DNA from: Azospirillum griseum
Lineage (GTDB): Bacteria; Pseudomonadota; Alphaproteobacteria; Azospirillales; Azospirillaceae
Direction: 5' to 3'
Length of the DNA: 64,000 nucleotides
Assembly (NCBI RefSeq): GCF_003966125.1
Contig: NZ_RXMA01000022.1
Coordinates: 27,352-91,351 of the forward strand
Part shown: piece by piece, positions 52,731 through 64,000 of the stretch
Layout: every line of letters begins with the position of its first letter
Numbering within the stretch: the stretch's first letter is position 1
Made by a program: the position numbers and the translations under genes
Notes under the pieces: generated by a model
The model's database searches: none
Told to the model about the DNA's origin: nothing
What the model saw: only the letters and a program-made list of their open reading frames with translations

Positions 52731-54521
52731 TTAGAACGCGGCCTCGTCCATTTCCATCAGGGTCTTGGCCCCGGCGGTGATGGTGATGAACAGGCTGTTG
52801 ATCTGCGGCAGCAGCTTGGTCATGTAGAAGCGCGCGGTCTTGATCTTGGCCTCATAGAAAGTGGCGTTGCCTTCCCCGGCGGCCAGCTTGGCTTGCGCGG
52901 CCTTGACCATGCGCAGCCACATCCAGCCCAACGCGACCAGACCGAACAGACGCAGATAGTCGGTTGCCGCCGCCCCGGCTTCCTCGGGGTCCTTCATGCC
53001 CTTCTGGGCGATCAGGGCCGTGGCCTGCTGGAGCTTGGCAAAGGCCTTGGCCAGCGGCAGGACGAATTCGGCCAGTTCCTCGTTCTCCATGTCGGCTTCG
53101 ATGTCGCGGCCAACCGGATGGAAGAAGTGGCGCAGCAAACGGCCCATGTCCTGCGGCAGCTTGCGCCCGACCAGATCCAACGCCTGGATGCCGTTGGTCC
53201 CTTCGTAGATCTGGCAGATGCGGGCGTCGCGGACATACTGCTCGACGCCGGTTTCCCAGATGAAGCCGTGACCGCCATGCACCTGCACGGCGATGTTGCC
53301 CGCCTCGAACCCGATGTCGGTGAACAGCGCCTTGGCGATCGGCGTCATCAACTGCACGAACTCGTCGGAGTCACGACGGGTGCGGGCGTCCGGGTGCTTC
53401 TCCGACACGTCCAGATGATAGGCGACCAACGCGCCCAGCGCCCGGCCGCCTTCGGTGTAGGCCCGCGCGGTCAACAGATTCCGGCGGACGTCGGGGTGGA
53501 CGATGATCGGATCGGCGGGCTTGTCCGGGGCCTTCACCCCCGACAGCGAGCGGCCCTGAAGCCGTTCCCGGGCGTAGTTCACCGCGTTCTGATAGCTGAC
53601 CTCGGCCAGACCCAGCCCCTGGATGCCCACGGCCAGACGGGCCGCGTTCATCATCACGAACATGGCGCGCATGCCCTTGTTGGGTTCGCCGACCAGCCAG
53701 CCGGTAGCGTCCTCGAAGTTCATGACGCAGGTGGCCGACGCCTTGATGCCCATCTTGTGTTCGATGGAACCGCAAGCCACACCGTTGCGCGGACCCGGCG
53801 TGCCGTCGTCCTTGGGGATGAATTTCGGGACCAGGAACAGGCTGATGCCGCGCGTTCCGGCCGGCGCGTCGGGCAGGCGGGCCAGCACCAGATGCAGGAT
53901 GTTTTCGGTCAGGTCATGCTCGCCCGCCGAAATGAAGATCTTGGTGCCGGTGATCTTGAAGGAGCCATCCTCCGCCGGAACCGCCTTGGTGCGGATCATG
54001 CCCAGGTCGGTGCCGCTGTGCGGTTCGGTCAGGCACATGGTCCCCGACCAGGTCCCATCGACCAACCGGCCGAGGAAACGGTCCTTCAGTTCGTCCGACC
54101 CATAGGTGGCGAGCGCGTTGTAGGCCCCCAGCGACAGGCCGGGATACATGCCGAAGCTCAGGTTGGCGGAGCAGATGAACTCCTCCATCATGATGTTGAC
54201 CAGCTTCGGCAACCCCTGCCCGCCATAGGCGGGGTCGCAGGCCAATCCCTGCCAACCGGCTTCGATGTAGGTGGTGTAGGCCTCCTTGAAGCCCTGCGGG
54301 GTGCGGACGACGCCGTTTTCGAAATGGCAGCCTTCGCCGTCGCCCGACTGGTTGAGGGGGAACAGAACCTCCTCGCACAGCTTGGCACCCTCTTCCAACA
54401 CCTGCCCGACCAGTTCGGGGGTGGCGTCCTCGTAACCCGGCAGCGCCGTCAGCTTGTCCAGCCCGACGATTTCGTCGAGGACGAAGCGCACGTCCTCAAG
54501 CGGAGCCTTGTAGATCGGCAT
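52731..54521 (-). CDS. Acyl-CoA dehydrogenase (C-terminal-extended type)
   Basis: A 596-residue flavoenzyme for the first oxidation step of beta-oxidation. Visible features are MCLTEPHSGTDLGMIRTKA (FAD/substrate region), ITGTKIFISAGEHD, and QIYEGTNGIQALDLVGRKL, which contains the catalytic glutamate region. The protein is about 200 residues longer than classical acyl-CoA dehydrogenases and has the extra C-terminal domain seen in DmdC and related long members. It is the last gene of the MerR-thiolase-HAD operon, starting 14 bases after the preceding stop. Chain-length preference cannot be read. Confidence 0.9.
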   Translation of the reverse strand: MPIYKAPLEDVRFVLDEIVGLDKLTALPGYEDATPELVGQVLEEGAKLCEEVLFPLNQSGDGEGCHFENGVVRTPQGFKEAYTTYIEAGWQGLACDPAYGGQGLPKLVNIMMEEFICSANLSFGMYPGLSLGAYNALATYGSDELKDRFLGRLVDGTWSGTMCLTEPHSGTDLGMIRTKAVPAEDGSFKITGTKIFISAGEHDLTENILHLVLARLPDAPAGTRGISLFLVPKFIPKDDGTPGPRNGVACGSIEHKMGIKASATCVMNFEDATGWLVGEPNKGMRAMFVMMNAARLAVGIQGLGLAEVSYQNAVNYARERLQGRSLSGVKAPDKPADPIIVHPDVRRNLLTARAYTEGGRALGALVAYHLDVSEKHPDARTRRDSDEFVQLMTPIAKALFTDIGFEAGNIAVQVHGGHGFIWETGVEQYVRDARICQIYEGTNGIQALDLVGRKLPQDMGRLLRHFFHPVGRDIEADMENEELAEFVLPLAKAFAKLQQATALIAQKGMKDPEEAGAAATDYLRLFGLVALGWMWLRMVKAAQAKLAAGEGNATFYEAKIKTARFYMTKLLPQINSLFITITAGAKTLMEMDEAAF

Positions 54522-54535
54522 TGGTCAGTCCCCCC

Positions 54536-56866
<2,331 letters not shown>

Positions 56867-56897
56867 GGATGTTTCCTCCCTGCTGCCGGGGCCGCCG

Positions 56898-58034
56898 TCA
56901 GACCGCTTCCAGAACGGTGGCGATGCCCTGGCCGCCGCCGATGCACTGGGTGGCCAGCGCGAATTGCTTGCCTTCGCGCTTCAGCAGCGCGGCCGCCTTG
57001 CCGGTGATGCGGGCACCGGTCGCCCCCAGCGGGTGGCCGAGCGCCAGCGCGCCGCCATCCAGATTGACCTTGCCCAGATCGATGTCGAGATCGCGCATGC
57101 AGGCGATCGCCTGGGCGGAGAAGGCTTCGTTGATTTCGATGATGTCGATGTCCTTGATCGACAGACCGGCGCGGGCCAGCGCCTTTTGCGTCGAAGGGAT
57201 CGGGCCGAGGCCCATCAGCTCCGGGGCGCAACCAGCCACCGCGATGGAGCGGATCTTGGCCAGGATCGGCAGGCCGTTGGCCTTGGCGTACTCCTCGGTC
57301 GTGACCAGCACGGCGGAGGCACCATCGGTCAGCGGCGAGGAGGTCCCCGCCGTCACCGACCCGTCGGCGAGGAAGGCGGGCTTCAGGCCGCTCAAGCCTT
57401 CAACCGTGGTCCCGGGGCGGATGCAGCCGTCGCGCTCGATCAGGCCCGCCGGGGTCTGGATGCCGACGATCTCGTCGTTCAAACGGCCAGCGGCCTGCGC
57501 CTCGGCGGCCTTGGCGTGCGAGGCGACGGCCAACTCCTCCTGCTCGGTGCGGCCAATGCCATACTTCTTGGCGACGTTTTCGGCGGTGACGCCCATCGAG
57601 CAGTACGCTTCGGGGTAGGCGTTCTTCAGCGCCGCGTTCGGCATCGGGTTGAAGCCCATGATCGGCACGCGGGTCATCGATTCGACGCCGCCGCAGACGA
57701 ACAGATCACCGGCCCCCATCTGGATGGCCCCGGCGGCCTGGTGGATCGCCTGCATCGACGAGCCGCAATAGCGGTTGACCGTGGTCGCCGCCGCCGTGAT
57801 CGGCAGCTTGGCCAGGAAGGAGATCGCGCGAGCGACGTTCAGGCCCTGCTCGCCTTCCGGGAAGGAGCAGCCGACGATCACGTCCTCGATGTCCTGCGGG
57901 TTGGCACCGGTGCGCTCCACCAGCGCCGCGATGACGCGGGCCAGCATGTCATCGGGGCGGACCTTGGTCAGCTCGCCCTTGTGGGCGAAGGCGAAGGGCG
58001 AACGGGCGTAGCCTGCAATGACGACCGACTTCAT
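56898..58034 (-). CDS. Acetyl-CoA acyltransferase (thiolase)
   Basis: A 378-residue thiolase that cleaves 3-ketoacyl-CoA with CoA. The nucleophile is C90 (VNRYCGSSMQAI), the general base H334 (GHPLGATGAR) and the second cysteine C364 (QCIGGGQG). The start ATG overlaps the MerR stop by four bases, so regulator and enzyme are translationally coupled. With the downstream HAD/ECH fusion and acyl-CoA dehydrogenase it completes a beta-oxidation set. The length and motifs are those of degradative FadA-type thiolases. Confidence 0.92.
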   Translation of the reverse strand: MKSVVIAGYARSPFAFAHKGELTKVRPDDMLARVIAALVERTGANPQDIEDVIVGCSFPEGEQGLNVARAISFLAKLPITAAATTVNRYCGSSMQAIHQAAGAIQMGAGDLFVCGGVESMTRVPIMGFNPMPNAALKNAYPEAYCSMGVTAENVAKKYGIGRTEQEELAVASHAKAAEAQAAGRLNDEIVGIQTPAGLIERDGCIRPGTTVEGLSGLKPAFLADGSVTAGTSSPLTDGASAVLVTTEEYAKANGLPILAKIRSIAVAGCAPELMGLGPIPSTQKALARAGLSIKDIDIIEINEAFSAQAIACMRDLDIDLGKVNLDGGALALGHPLGATGARITGKAAALLKREGKQFALATQCIGGGQGIATVLEAV

Positions 58035-58486
58035 GAGAGCTTCTCCTCCATGGGCTGCGTCTCCGTGGTGCCGTTTCGGCGCAAATGCTCGGAGATCTGA
58101 ATGTCGAAATGGCGCAACTCTTTCAACGTCTGCTGAACGTCCTGGAGCTGCCGTTCAAGGGCCTCTATCCGCTGGCGGGCCAGCGATTGCGCGTAACGCA
58201 TCTGTTCGATCTGGGCGTCGCCGGTGTCGTACAGATTCAGGAACTCTTTGATCTCGGCGAGGCTGAAGCCCAGCCGCTTGCCACGGCAGATCAGCACCAG
58301 CCGGGCGCGGTCGCGGTGGCTGTAGACGCGGGTCTGCCCGTCGCGGGTCGGCGACAGCAGCCCTTCATCCTCGTAATGGCGGATCGTGCGGTGGGTCAGG
58401 CCAAATTCCTCGGCCAGTTCGCCGATGGATCGGTTGCGGTCGTCCGCCTCCCATCCCGTCGCCCCGGTTCCGATCGTTGCCTGCAC
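58031..58486 (-). CDS. MerR-family regulator of the beta-oxidation operon
   Basis: A 151-residue MerR regulator. The N-terminal helix-turn-helix reads SIGELAEEFGLTHRTIRHYEDEGLLSPTRDGQTRVYSHRDRAR in form, followed by RGKRLGFSLAEIKEFLNLYD and a dimerising coiled coil (QRIEALERQLQDVQQTLKELRH). It lacks metal-binding cysteines and resembles the LiuR type that controls fatty- and branched-chain acid degradation. GTG 58486 with GGAGA upstream is preferred; a longer frame would run through the operator at 58521-58543. It is the first gene of the operon and probably autoregulated. Confidence 0.83.
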   Translation of the reverse strand: MQATIGTGATGWEADDRNRSIGELAEEFGLTHRTIRHYEDEGLLSPTRDGQTRVYSHRDRARLVLICRGKRLGFSLAEIKEFLNLYDTGDAQIEQMRYAQSLARQRIEALERQLQDVQQTLKELRHFDIQISEHLRRNGTTETQPMEEKLS

Positions 58487-58520
58487 CGCGCCGTCTCCGT
58501 TCCACCGCCAACGCCCTTGG

Positions 58521-58543
58521 TTGACGTTTACGTAAAGGTAAGG
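58521..58543 (-). promoter_or_regulatory. Candidate MerR (LiuR-like) operator
   Basis: The segment contains the palindrome TTTACGTAAA within TTGACGTTTACGTAAAGG (plus strand), resembling sites described for LiuR-type MerR regulators. It lies 35-57 bases upstream of the regulator start, where MerR proteins bind inside a stretched promoter spacer. Confidence 0.55.
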
Positions 58544-58778
58544 CGTCTCCCGCGCTCTGTCAACACGCTTGTTGAGGACACGGATGACTCTTCCGCCCAA
58601 CAGGTTGGGCGGGGGAACAGCGGGGGATCAGGCTGGAAAGGGAAAAGGGTGCGGCGCGCCCGCGCAGTGACAGCACGCCACATGCGGGCATGACCCGCCG
58701 CTGTGGCAGGCTTTGCCACACGGGACCGGACTCCGTCCGACTTTCAACGGACGCCGATCAGGAAAACGGAGACCACCC

Positions 58779-58964
58779 ATGTCATCACGGGTCATCGTAT
58801 CGCTGGGCATCGGGATTTTGCTCACAGTGCTGATCGGCACCGTGATGGTGGGCGCGGCGTTGCTGTTCTACGCCGTCATGACCGTCGTGTTCGCCGTCGT
58901 CATCGCCATTCTGACGCTCGCGACCCGCCGACCCAAGGATCGGCGGGATCACGGCTATCTGTAA
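58779..58964 (+). CDS. Small two-helix membrane protein (61 aa)
   Basis: A 61-residue protein with two hydrophobic helices (VIVSLGIGILLTVLIGTVM and ALLFYAVMTVVFAVVIAIL) and a basic C-terminal tail RRPKDRRDHGYL. ATG 58779 has GGAGA at 58768-58772. It is probably an inner-membrane protein. No family is recognised. It stands alone between the divergent beta-oxidation operon and the convergent alpha-2-macroglobulin gene, whose stop is six bases away. Confidence 0.6.
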   Translation: MSSRVIVSLGIGILLTVLIGTVMVGAALLFYAVMTVVFAVVIAILTLATRRPKDRRDHGYL

Positions 58965-58970
58965 CCCGCC

Positions 58971-61900
58971 TCAGTTCGGCAGGACGCGCAGGCGGCCACC
59001 GGCCACGCGGGCCGACACATGTGGACGCTGCAAATCCTCGACCGTCGCCCCCGGTGCAACGAAATCACCGACGGTGACGGCCCGCACCAGATAGGCCAGA
59101 CGGAAACGCGGGGTCTGCTTGTTCAGATCGACCGCCGCGACGAAACGGTCGTCACGGAACTCCAGATGACGGGGGACCGACAGTTCGCCCAGCCACGGCA
59201 AGGCCCCCGACGGGCCGCCCGCCCCCAACCGCACATTCTCGATCTCGAACCCGGCGGGCAGCGGATCGGAAATCAGGGTGGCGTGCTCCAACGGATCGGC
59301 CGCCGCCCCTTCGAGCACCACCACCAACAGATCGTTGTGGCGCACCCCGGCCGGATCGACCGGACGTCCGGCCATGTCATAGACACGGCGCGACAGCGTC
59401 ATTCCCTGTTCCTCAGCCGGGGGAAGCTGATCGGTCACACCGACCACGGTGACGGTCTGGCGGGTGTCCGCCCCCAGATTGCGAATCGGCGACAACTGCC
59501 CCCCTTCGACACGCAGAAACAGCGGCTTGGCGTTCTCCACGGTCTGGTCGCCAACCGTCAGCTTCATCGGCGCGGCTCGGTCGATCAACGCCTTGGCCGC
59601 CTGGAGCAGCCACGCCTGTTCCTGCGGGTTGGTGGCGCGCACGGCGGTGAAGGTCTTGGCCACCCGCTCCCCGGCCTGGAACAACCGGTCACGCTCGACC
59701 ACGCCGCTTTCGGCCATCAGGGCGACCACACCGGCCTCGTCCCGCAGGGAAGAGCCGTGATCGCGCAGCGACGCCGTGACCATCCGCGCGCCCGACAGCT
59801 TGGCAAAAGCCTCGGTCGCGCGCGGCGCGTCGCCCAGCAGGGCGGCGGCGACGGCGATCTGCGCCCGGCCGAAATCGGTCTGCAGCCGGTCCCAATAGGT
59901 TTCCTGGAAGTAACGCACGGCCCCGGCGTCGACCATCTTGGCCCGCGCCAGCACATAGAGCGTGTAGGCGCGGCCCGGCAGGTCGGGGGTTTCCACCCAT
60001 GCGTTGTCAATCGCCAGCTTCAGCCATTCCAACCCCTTGCGATAAGGCTGGTCGGAGACGCGGTACCCCGCCGCCCTGGCCCGCCCCAGCGTGTCGAGCG
60101 CGTAGGCGGTCAGCCATGGGTCCGCATCCCCCTTCGCCGACCAGGGCGAGAAGGAGCCATCGGGCCGTTGGAAGGTCAACAGGCGTTCCAACCCACGCTG
60201 CACACGGATCTTGAGCCGCTCTTCGGTGGACAGGCCCAAGCCGACGGCGATGTCGCCCATCGACAGCAGCGGCAGAATGCGGCTGGCGGTCTGCTCCGCC
60301 CCGCCCACACCGGCGCGGTCCAGCGCCAGCAGCAGGCCCGGCACGTCCAGGTCCGGCAACGGGGCCACCTGGGCGGTGATCGCCACGCTGTCGGGGCGCA
60401 GGCCAAAACCGATGTCGGCCGGAACCGTCAGGTTGCGGTCGGTCGGCAGCGGCGCGCTGTTGCGCCGCGTCACCAGCGGACCGCCGGGTCGCACCATCAC
60501 GTCCCAACGCCGGGTCACGCGCAACCCGTTCGGACCGGTCACATCCAACGTCACCACACCGGTTCCGATCGCGGTGGCGGTCAGCACCCGCCCGACGGTC
60601 GCCCGCTTGCCGCGCGGCAAGGCGGGAATCTCCAACGGGCTGCCGTCGGTGACGGTCACGGCCCCTTCCGCGTTCAGGGTGGCCCGATAGGCCCCTGACG
60701 CGCCGTTCAGATTGTCGAGCGTGACGACGGCCTCGGCCACATCCCCCGGCGTCAGGAAACGTGGCAAGGCCAGATCAGCCACCAGCGGGTCACGCACCAG
60801 AACCGAAGCGTCGGCGCTGCCCAGCTTGCCACCGCTCCAGGCCACCGCCATCACGCGCAGACGACCCTGAAAGTCGGGCACGTCGAACGGAACCGTCACC
60901 TTGCCGCCCGGCCCGACCGGCAGCACGCCGGAGAAGAGCGAAACCACGCGTTCCGATTTGGGCGGAACCAGACCGGAGATTTGCCGCAGGCGGGTCTGCT
61001 CGTTGCCGCGCGGGCGGGCGCTGTCCAGACCGGCGGGGTCGATCAGACGCCCGAAGGAATCGCGCAGTTCCACCCCCAGGCGACGCTTGCCCAGATAATG
61101 GGCGACCGGATCGGGCGTGCCTTGCCCGGTCACTTGCAACACCGATTCATCGACCGCCGCGACGGTGACGAAGGCGCTTTGCCCTTCCGGCACGCCGTCC
61201 ACCGACACCTCGGCGGTCAGGCTGCGGCGGGGTTCGGCTTCCTGTGGTGCGGCGAGCCGCACCCCCAGCGAGCGCGCCGCCGGATCGACCGCCAGCCAGG
61301 ACAAGCCGACGGCGCGGCGCGGCGGTCCCTTGGCCTGCGGGTCGGGCGTGGAAAAGGCGGTGGCGAGGACATAGGCCCCGCCGGTCCAGTTCGCGGCGAC
61401 CGGAATCTCCAGGAAGGCCCCTTCCGGCCCGATGGCCCGGCTGACCGCGTGCGTCACCGCACGGTCGGCGACCGCCACCAGAACCTGACTGTGATAGGGC
61501 GGTTTCACATAGACCCACGCCGTGTCACCGCCCTTGTAGGCGGGCAGCATGACGGTGACGTCCACCTCGTCGGGGCGTTCGCCCGCCGTCGGCGTCATCC
61601 ACCAACCGGCGGCGAACCGGACACTCGTGGACACGCCGTTCTTGGCGTCGAACACTTCCAGCCGGTAACGGCCCGCCGTGACCGGCGCGTCCACCGCCGC
61701 CGGAGCGGCGGCGGTCGTGGTCAGGGTCCCACCGGTCACGCGCTGGTCGCGCACCGTGACTTTGTAGTCCCAATGGCCGTTGGCCTCGAACCACGCGTAT
61801 TCGTACTCTTCTTCAAACAGCTCATAGGACAGGTCGGCGCTGTCCAGCGGCTTGCCGTTCGGCCCGACCGCGACCACGTCGAACCCGGCGGTTGCCCCTT

Positions 61901-63773
61901 CGGGCACGCCGTCGCCTTCAAAACGCGGCTTGACCCCGATGGCGAAGGGCTGATGGCGCACCGGCAACACCAGATCGCGGCCAACCGGACGGCCACCGAT
62001 GTCGATCAGGGTGGCGCGCAACACCGCTTCCAGCGGGCGCGTGCTGTCCGGGATCTTCGGCAGGCGCACGGCCATCGTGGCACTGCCCGCGTTGTCGGTG
62101 CTGAAGCCGGGCAGATCGACACGGGTCGGCTTGATGTCTTCCTGCGCCAGACCGAAACGGTAGCCGGGCAAGTCGGGATAGGGGTTGGCGGCGGCGCGCA
62201 GCGTGACCGACAACTCCCCCGGCAGCCCGGCGGCGGGCGCGCCATAGAGGAAATGCCCGTCCACGGTCAAGGCGGTGGTCCCGTCGGCACCGATCTCCTT
62301 GGAGGGAGCGGTCAACGCCACGTCGATGCGCGGCGGCACGAAATCCTCAACCAGGAACTCCGCCCGGCCCAAGGCCGGACCGGGCCCCCCCCCCTCCCCG
62401 TCCAGATGGGCGGTGACGCTCCAGGATCCCGGATAGGCGTTCATCGGCAGATCGACGCGGGTGGCGTAGGCTCCGGCCCCGGCGTCGGTCAGGCTGCGGC
62501 GCTCCACCTCGAATCCATCGGGCCGCCACAGGCGCAGGGTCAGGGGCTTGGCCCCCGGCAGCGTGTTCAGGTCGGCGTCGCGCAGCAGGCCGGTGACGTG
62601 CACCGACTCGCCGGGCCGGTAGATGCCGCGTTCGGTGTACATGAAGGCGTCCAGACCGGGCGGCAGGGCAACCGGACGGACGGGCGTCGCCGCTGCGGTG
62701 GCGACGGGAGCCGTCGGCGGAGTCGGCGCGGCCTGTTCGGTCGGCGCGGTCCCGCCGGTCAGGTCGAGCACGCCGAAATCCCCGGCCCCGCGCACGGCAA
62801 ACAGCGCCTGCGGTGGTTCGGCGCTGGCGGCGCGCAGGGCGGCCAGATCGAATCGGCCCAAACCATCCTCGCCGGTCTGCACCTTGGCCAGTTCGGCACC
62901 GTTGCGGGCGACCAGACGCAGTTCGACCCCGGCGGCGGGGGCGGCGGTGTCGACCGAGCGGGCGAAGACGACCAGCGAATCCCCGCCCAGGATGGTGTTC
63001 AACCCCAGATCGGAGACGACGAACCACTGGGTCGCCTTCTGCTCCCACCCGCCGGGCTTGATCTCGTCCACACCGGCGACGGCGACATAGACGCCGGGTT
63101 CCAGCTTGCCCAGCACGGCGTCGATGGGAAAGGCGGTGGTGACGGCCTTGTTGGGGGCGTTGGCGATGCCCATGTCGCCGCGCCAGACCTCTTGCCCGGA
63201 GCGGTCGAGGATCTCGCCAACGTCGAAATCGGTCATCTGCTGGGCGATGCGTCCGAAATAGATCTTTTCGACCAGCGTTCGGTCGGCGATGCGCAGGATC
63301 TGGAGCTTGGCCCGGTCCAGATTGATCGAGCGCAGCGGCAGCCCGTCCCCGCCGACGCGCGGCAGGATGTAGCCAGCGCCCCGGAAGGCCAGCGACGGCT
63401 TGCGGTTCGGCACCTCCACCTCGCGGCTGTCGGCGGCGGGCAGGCGTTTGCCATCCACACCGGGCAGGCCATCGCGCAGCGTGATCCTGTATTTCTGCCC
63501 GTGCTGCAGGCCATCGACGCAGAGGTTGCGGTCGCGCGCCACAGCCAGAACGTCAACCGACGGCGAAATGTCCACATAATCGCGGAAATTCACCACGCGC
63601 GCCCGCTCCAGACGGTCGGTGAAGGCGAAACAGGCCTGCGCCACATCGCGTTCGGCCACGACCTCCACCCCGGCGACGCCGAACGGCACCGGTTCCGCCG
63701 GAGGATCGGCGGCCAAAACGGGAAGGGACGACGCGACAAGGACGGCACAGACACGCGCGAGCGCACGCAGCAT
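58971..63773 (-). CDS. Alpha-2-macroglobulin-family protein lacking the thioester cysteine
   Basis: A 1600-residue exported protein of the bacterial alpha-2-macroglobulin family. The signal peptide ends near residue 22 (SSLPVLAA); no lipobox is present, so it is probably free in the periplasm. It has repeated beta-sandwich (MG) domains, the bait-like region, YTERGIYRPGESVHVTGLLRD near residue 380, and a helical thioester domain near 1150-1420 with repeated LDTLGRARAAGYR-like helices. At the thioester site the usual C-x-E-Q reads GGAEQ (G1158 in place of cysteine), so no covalent trap can form. ATG 63773 gives a proper signal peptide. Such genes commonly neighbour pbpC. Confidence 0.88.
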   Translation of the reverse strand: MLRALARVCAVLVASSLPVLAADPPAEPVPFGVAGVEVVAERDVAQACFAFTDRLERARVVNFRDYVDISPSVDVLAVARDRNLCVDGLQHGQKYRITLRDGLPGVDGKRLPAADSREVEVPNRKPSLAFRGAGYILPRVGGDGLPLRSINLDRAKLQILRIADRTLVEKIYFGRIAQQMTDFDVGEILDRSGQEVWRGDMGIANAPNKAVTTAFPIDAVLGKLEPGVYVAVAGVDEIKPGGWEQKATQWFVVSDLGLNTILGGDSLVVFARSVDTAAPAAGVELRLVARNGAELAKVQTGEDGLGRFDLAALRAASAEPPQALFAVRGAGDFGVLDLTGGTAPTEQAAPTPPTAPVATAAATPVRPVALPPGLDAFMYTERGIYRPGESVHVTGLLRDADLNTLPGAKPLTLRLWRPDGFEVERRSLTDAGAGAYATRVDLPMNAYPGSWSVTAHLDGEGGGPGPALGRAEFLVEDFVPPRIDVALTAPSKEIGADGTTALTVDGHFLYGAPAAGLPGELSVTLRAAANPYPDLPGYRFGLAQEDIKPTRVDLPGFSTDNAGSATMAVRLPKIPDSTRPLEAVLRATLIDIGGRPVGRDLVLPVRHQPFAIGVKPRFEGDGVPEGATAGFDVVAVGPNGKPLDSADLSYELFEEEYEYAWFEANGHWDYKVTVRDQRVTGGTLTTTAAAPAAVDAPVTAGRYRLEVFDAKNGVSTSVRFAAGWWMTPTAGERPDEVDVTVMLPAYKGGDTAWVYVKPPYHSQVLVAVADRAVTHAVSRAIGPEGAFLEIPVAANWTGGAYVLATAFSTPDPQAKGPPRRAVGLSWLAVDPAARSLGVRLAAPQEAEPRRSLTAEVSVDGVPEGQSAFVTVAAVDESVLQVTGQGTPDPVAHYLGKRRLGVELRDSFGRLIDPAGLDSARPRGNEQTRLRQISGLVPPKSERVVSLFSGVLPVGPGGKVTVPFDVPDFQGRLRVMAVAWSGGKLGSADASVLVRDPLVADLALPRFLTPGDVAEAVVTLDNLNGASGAYRATLNAEGAVTVTDGSPLEIPALPRGKRATVGRVLTATAIGTGVVTLDVTGPNGLRVTRRWDVMVRPGGPLVTRRNSAPLPTDRNLTVPADIGFGLRPDSVAITAQVAPLPDLDVPGLLLALDRAGVGGAEQTASRILPLLSMGDIAVGLGLSTEERLKIRVQRGLERLLTFQRPDGSFSPWSAKGDADPWLTAYALDTLGRARAAGYRVSDQPYRKGLEWLKLAIDNAWVETPDLPGRAYTLYVLARAKMVDAGAVRYFQETYWDRLQTDFGRAQIAVAAALLGDAPRATEAFAKLSGARMVTASLRDHGSSLRDEAGVVALMAESGVVERDRLFQAGERVAKTFTAVRATNPQEQAWLLQAAKALIDRAAPMKLTVGDQTVENAKPLFLRVEGGQLSPIRNLGADTRQTVTVVGVTDQLPPAEEQGMTLSRRVYDMAGRPVDPAGVRHNDLLVVVLEGAAADPLEHATLISDPLPAGFEIENVRLGAGGPSGALPWLGELSVPRHLEFRDDRFVAAVDLNKQTPRFRLAYLVRAVTVGDFVAPGATVEDLQRPHVSARVAGGRLRVLPN

Positions 63774-63894
63774 ACGAGACAGGCCCCAATTCCCAGGTGA
63801 GTCCGTCCGTCCCTCTGAGGCGTTCAAGCCCTGGCGGCGGCGCGGACCTATGCGAAAACCGGCGGGAGTATGCCCAACCATCGGGCGTTTCGCC

Positions 63895-64000
63895 ATGGCT
63901 TTGCGACCACGGCGCAGGGCTATCGCATTTGGCCGAGGATGGCTCTGGCGTATTCGTCGGACCAACCTGCCCGCTTTCGCCTGGCTCGGATTGAGTCGGT
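63895..64000 (+). CDS. 5' end of a divergent gene, candidate pbpC (partial)
   Basis: An open frame runs from ATG 63895 (or in-frame ATG 63850) to the right edge, giving 35 codons. It begins MALRPRRRAIAFGRGW and continues with basic residues and then LPAFAWLGLSR, as expected before a membrane anchor. Divergent pairing of penicillin-binding protein 1C with an alpha-2-macroglobulin gene is a well-known arrangement. The ribosome binding site is weak and too little is visible for certainty. Confidence 0.35.
   Translation, partial: MALRPRRRAIAFGRGWLWRIRRTNLPAFAWLGLSR

Noticed and set aside
60981..63800. A 939-codon plus-strand frame across the alpha-2-macroglobulin gene.
   Set aside because: Same cause; no domain, no ribosome binding site, composition typical of antisense translation.

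Overview
The window is a GC-rich chromosomal segment with dense, mostly short-spaced genes and many long antisense open frames caused by codon bias. Gene content points to an alphaproteobacterium of the Rhodospirillales/Azospirillum type. It carries several methyl-accepting chemotaxis proteins, a permease-fused hybrid histidine kinase, the mutY - dciA - dsbA-like - smc neighbourhood typical of that class, and many catabolic modules with their own GntR, MarR or MerR regulators. The assignment is inferred from gene content only. No rRNA, tRNA, insertion sequence, prophage or CRISPR array was found.

Layout. 1-1258: truncated DUF1800 gene. 1585-12521: signalling block with a soluble MCP-fragment/Cache protein, a small unknown gene behind a perfect inverted repeat, a DUF1636 protein, an NCS1-permease/hybrid kinase with its LuxR-type response regulator, and two convergent MCPs. 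12710-15188: MaoC hydratase, CorC/HlyC-type membrane protein, ExoD-like protein. 15328-26873: a nitrogen-scavenging cluster for biuret and probably triuret. It comprises a BMP-type ABC importer, biuret hydrolase, a second isochorismatase-fold hydrolase, a GntR regulator, atzH, atzE, atzG and atzF. Two operon heads carry near-consensus sigma-54 promoters, and a shared dyad lies before gntR and atzF.

27057-32540: a hydroxycinnamate (ferulate-type) module with a crotonase, an HSD10-like dehydrogenase, a MarR regulator, a metal-dependent amidohydrolase and feruloyl-CoA synthase. An AT-rich motif recurs in its promoters. 32759-38886: a GntR-controlled catabolic/uptake module with a solute-binding protein, an outer-membrane MetA-type channel, an FAH-family hydrolase, a cyclase-family hydrolase and an MFS transporter. 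39466-42479: orphan response regulator, CBS protein, OmpW, DUF1194. 42528-48466: mutY, dciA, dsbA-like, smc. 48547-52490: unknown conserved-looking protein, then divergent gamma-glutamylputrescine-type oxidase and ligase. 52731-58486: a beta-oxidation operon led by its MerR regulator. 58779-64000: small membrane protein, a very large alpha-2-macroglobulin lacking the thioester cysteine, and the first codons of a divergent gene that may be pbpC.

How the parts work together. The best integrated system is the biuret cluster. Import, BiuH and AtzF would release ammonia. AtzE/AtzG/AtzH would handle carboxybiuret, which normally comes from cyanuric acid; no cyanuric acid hydrolase is present here, so the extra isochorismatase-fold enzyme is a candidate triuret hydrolase supplying it.
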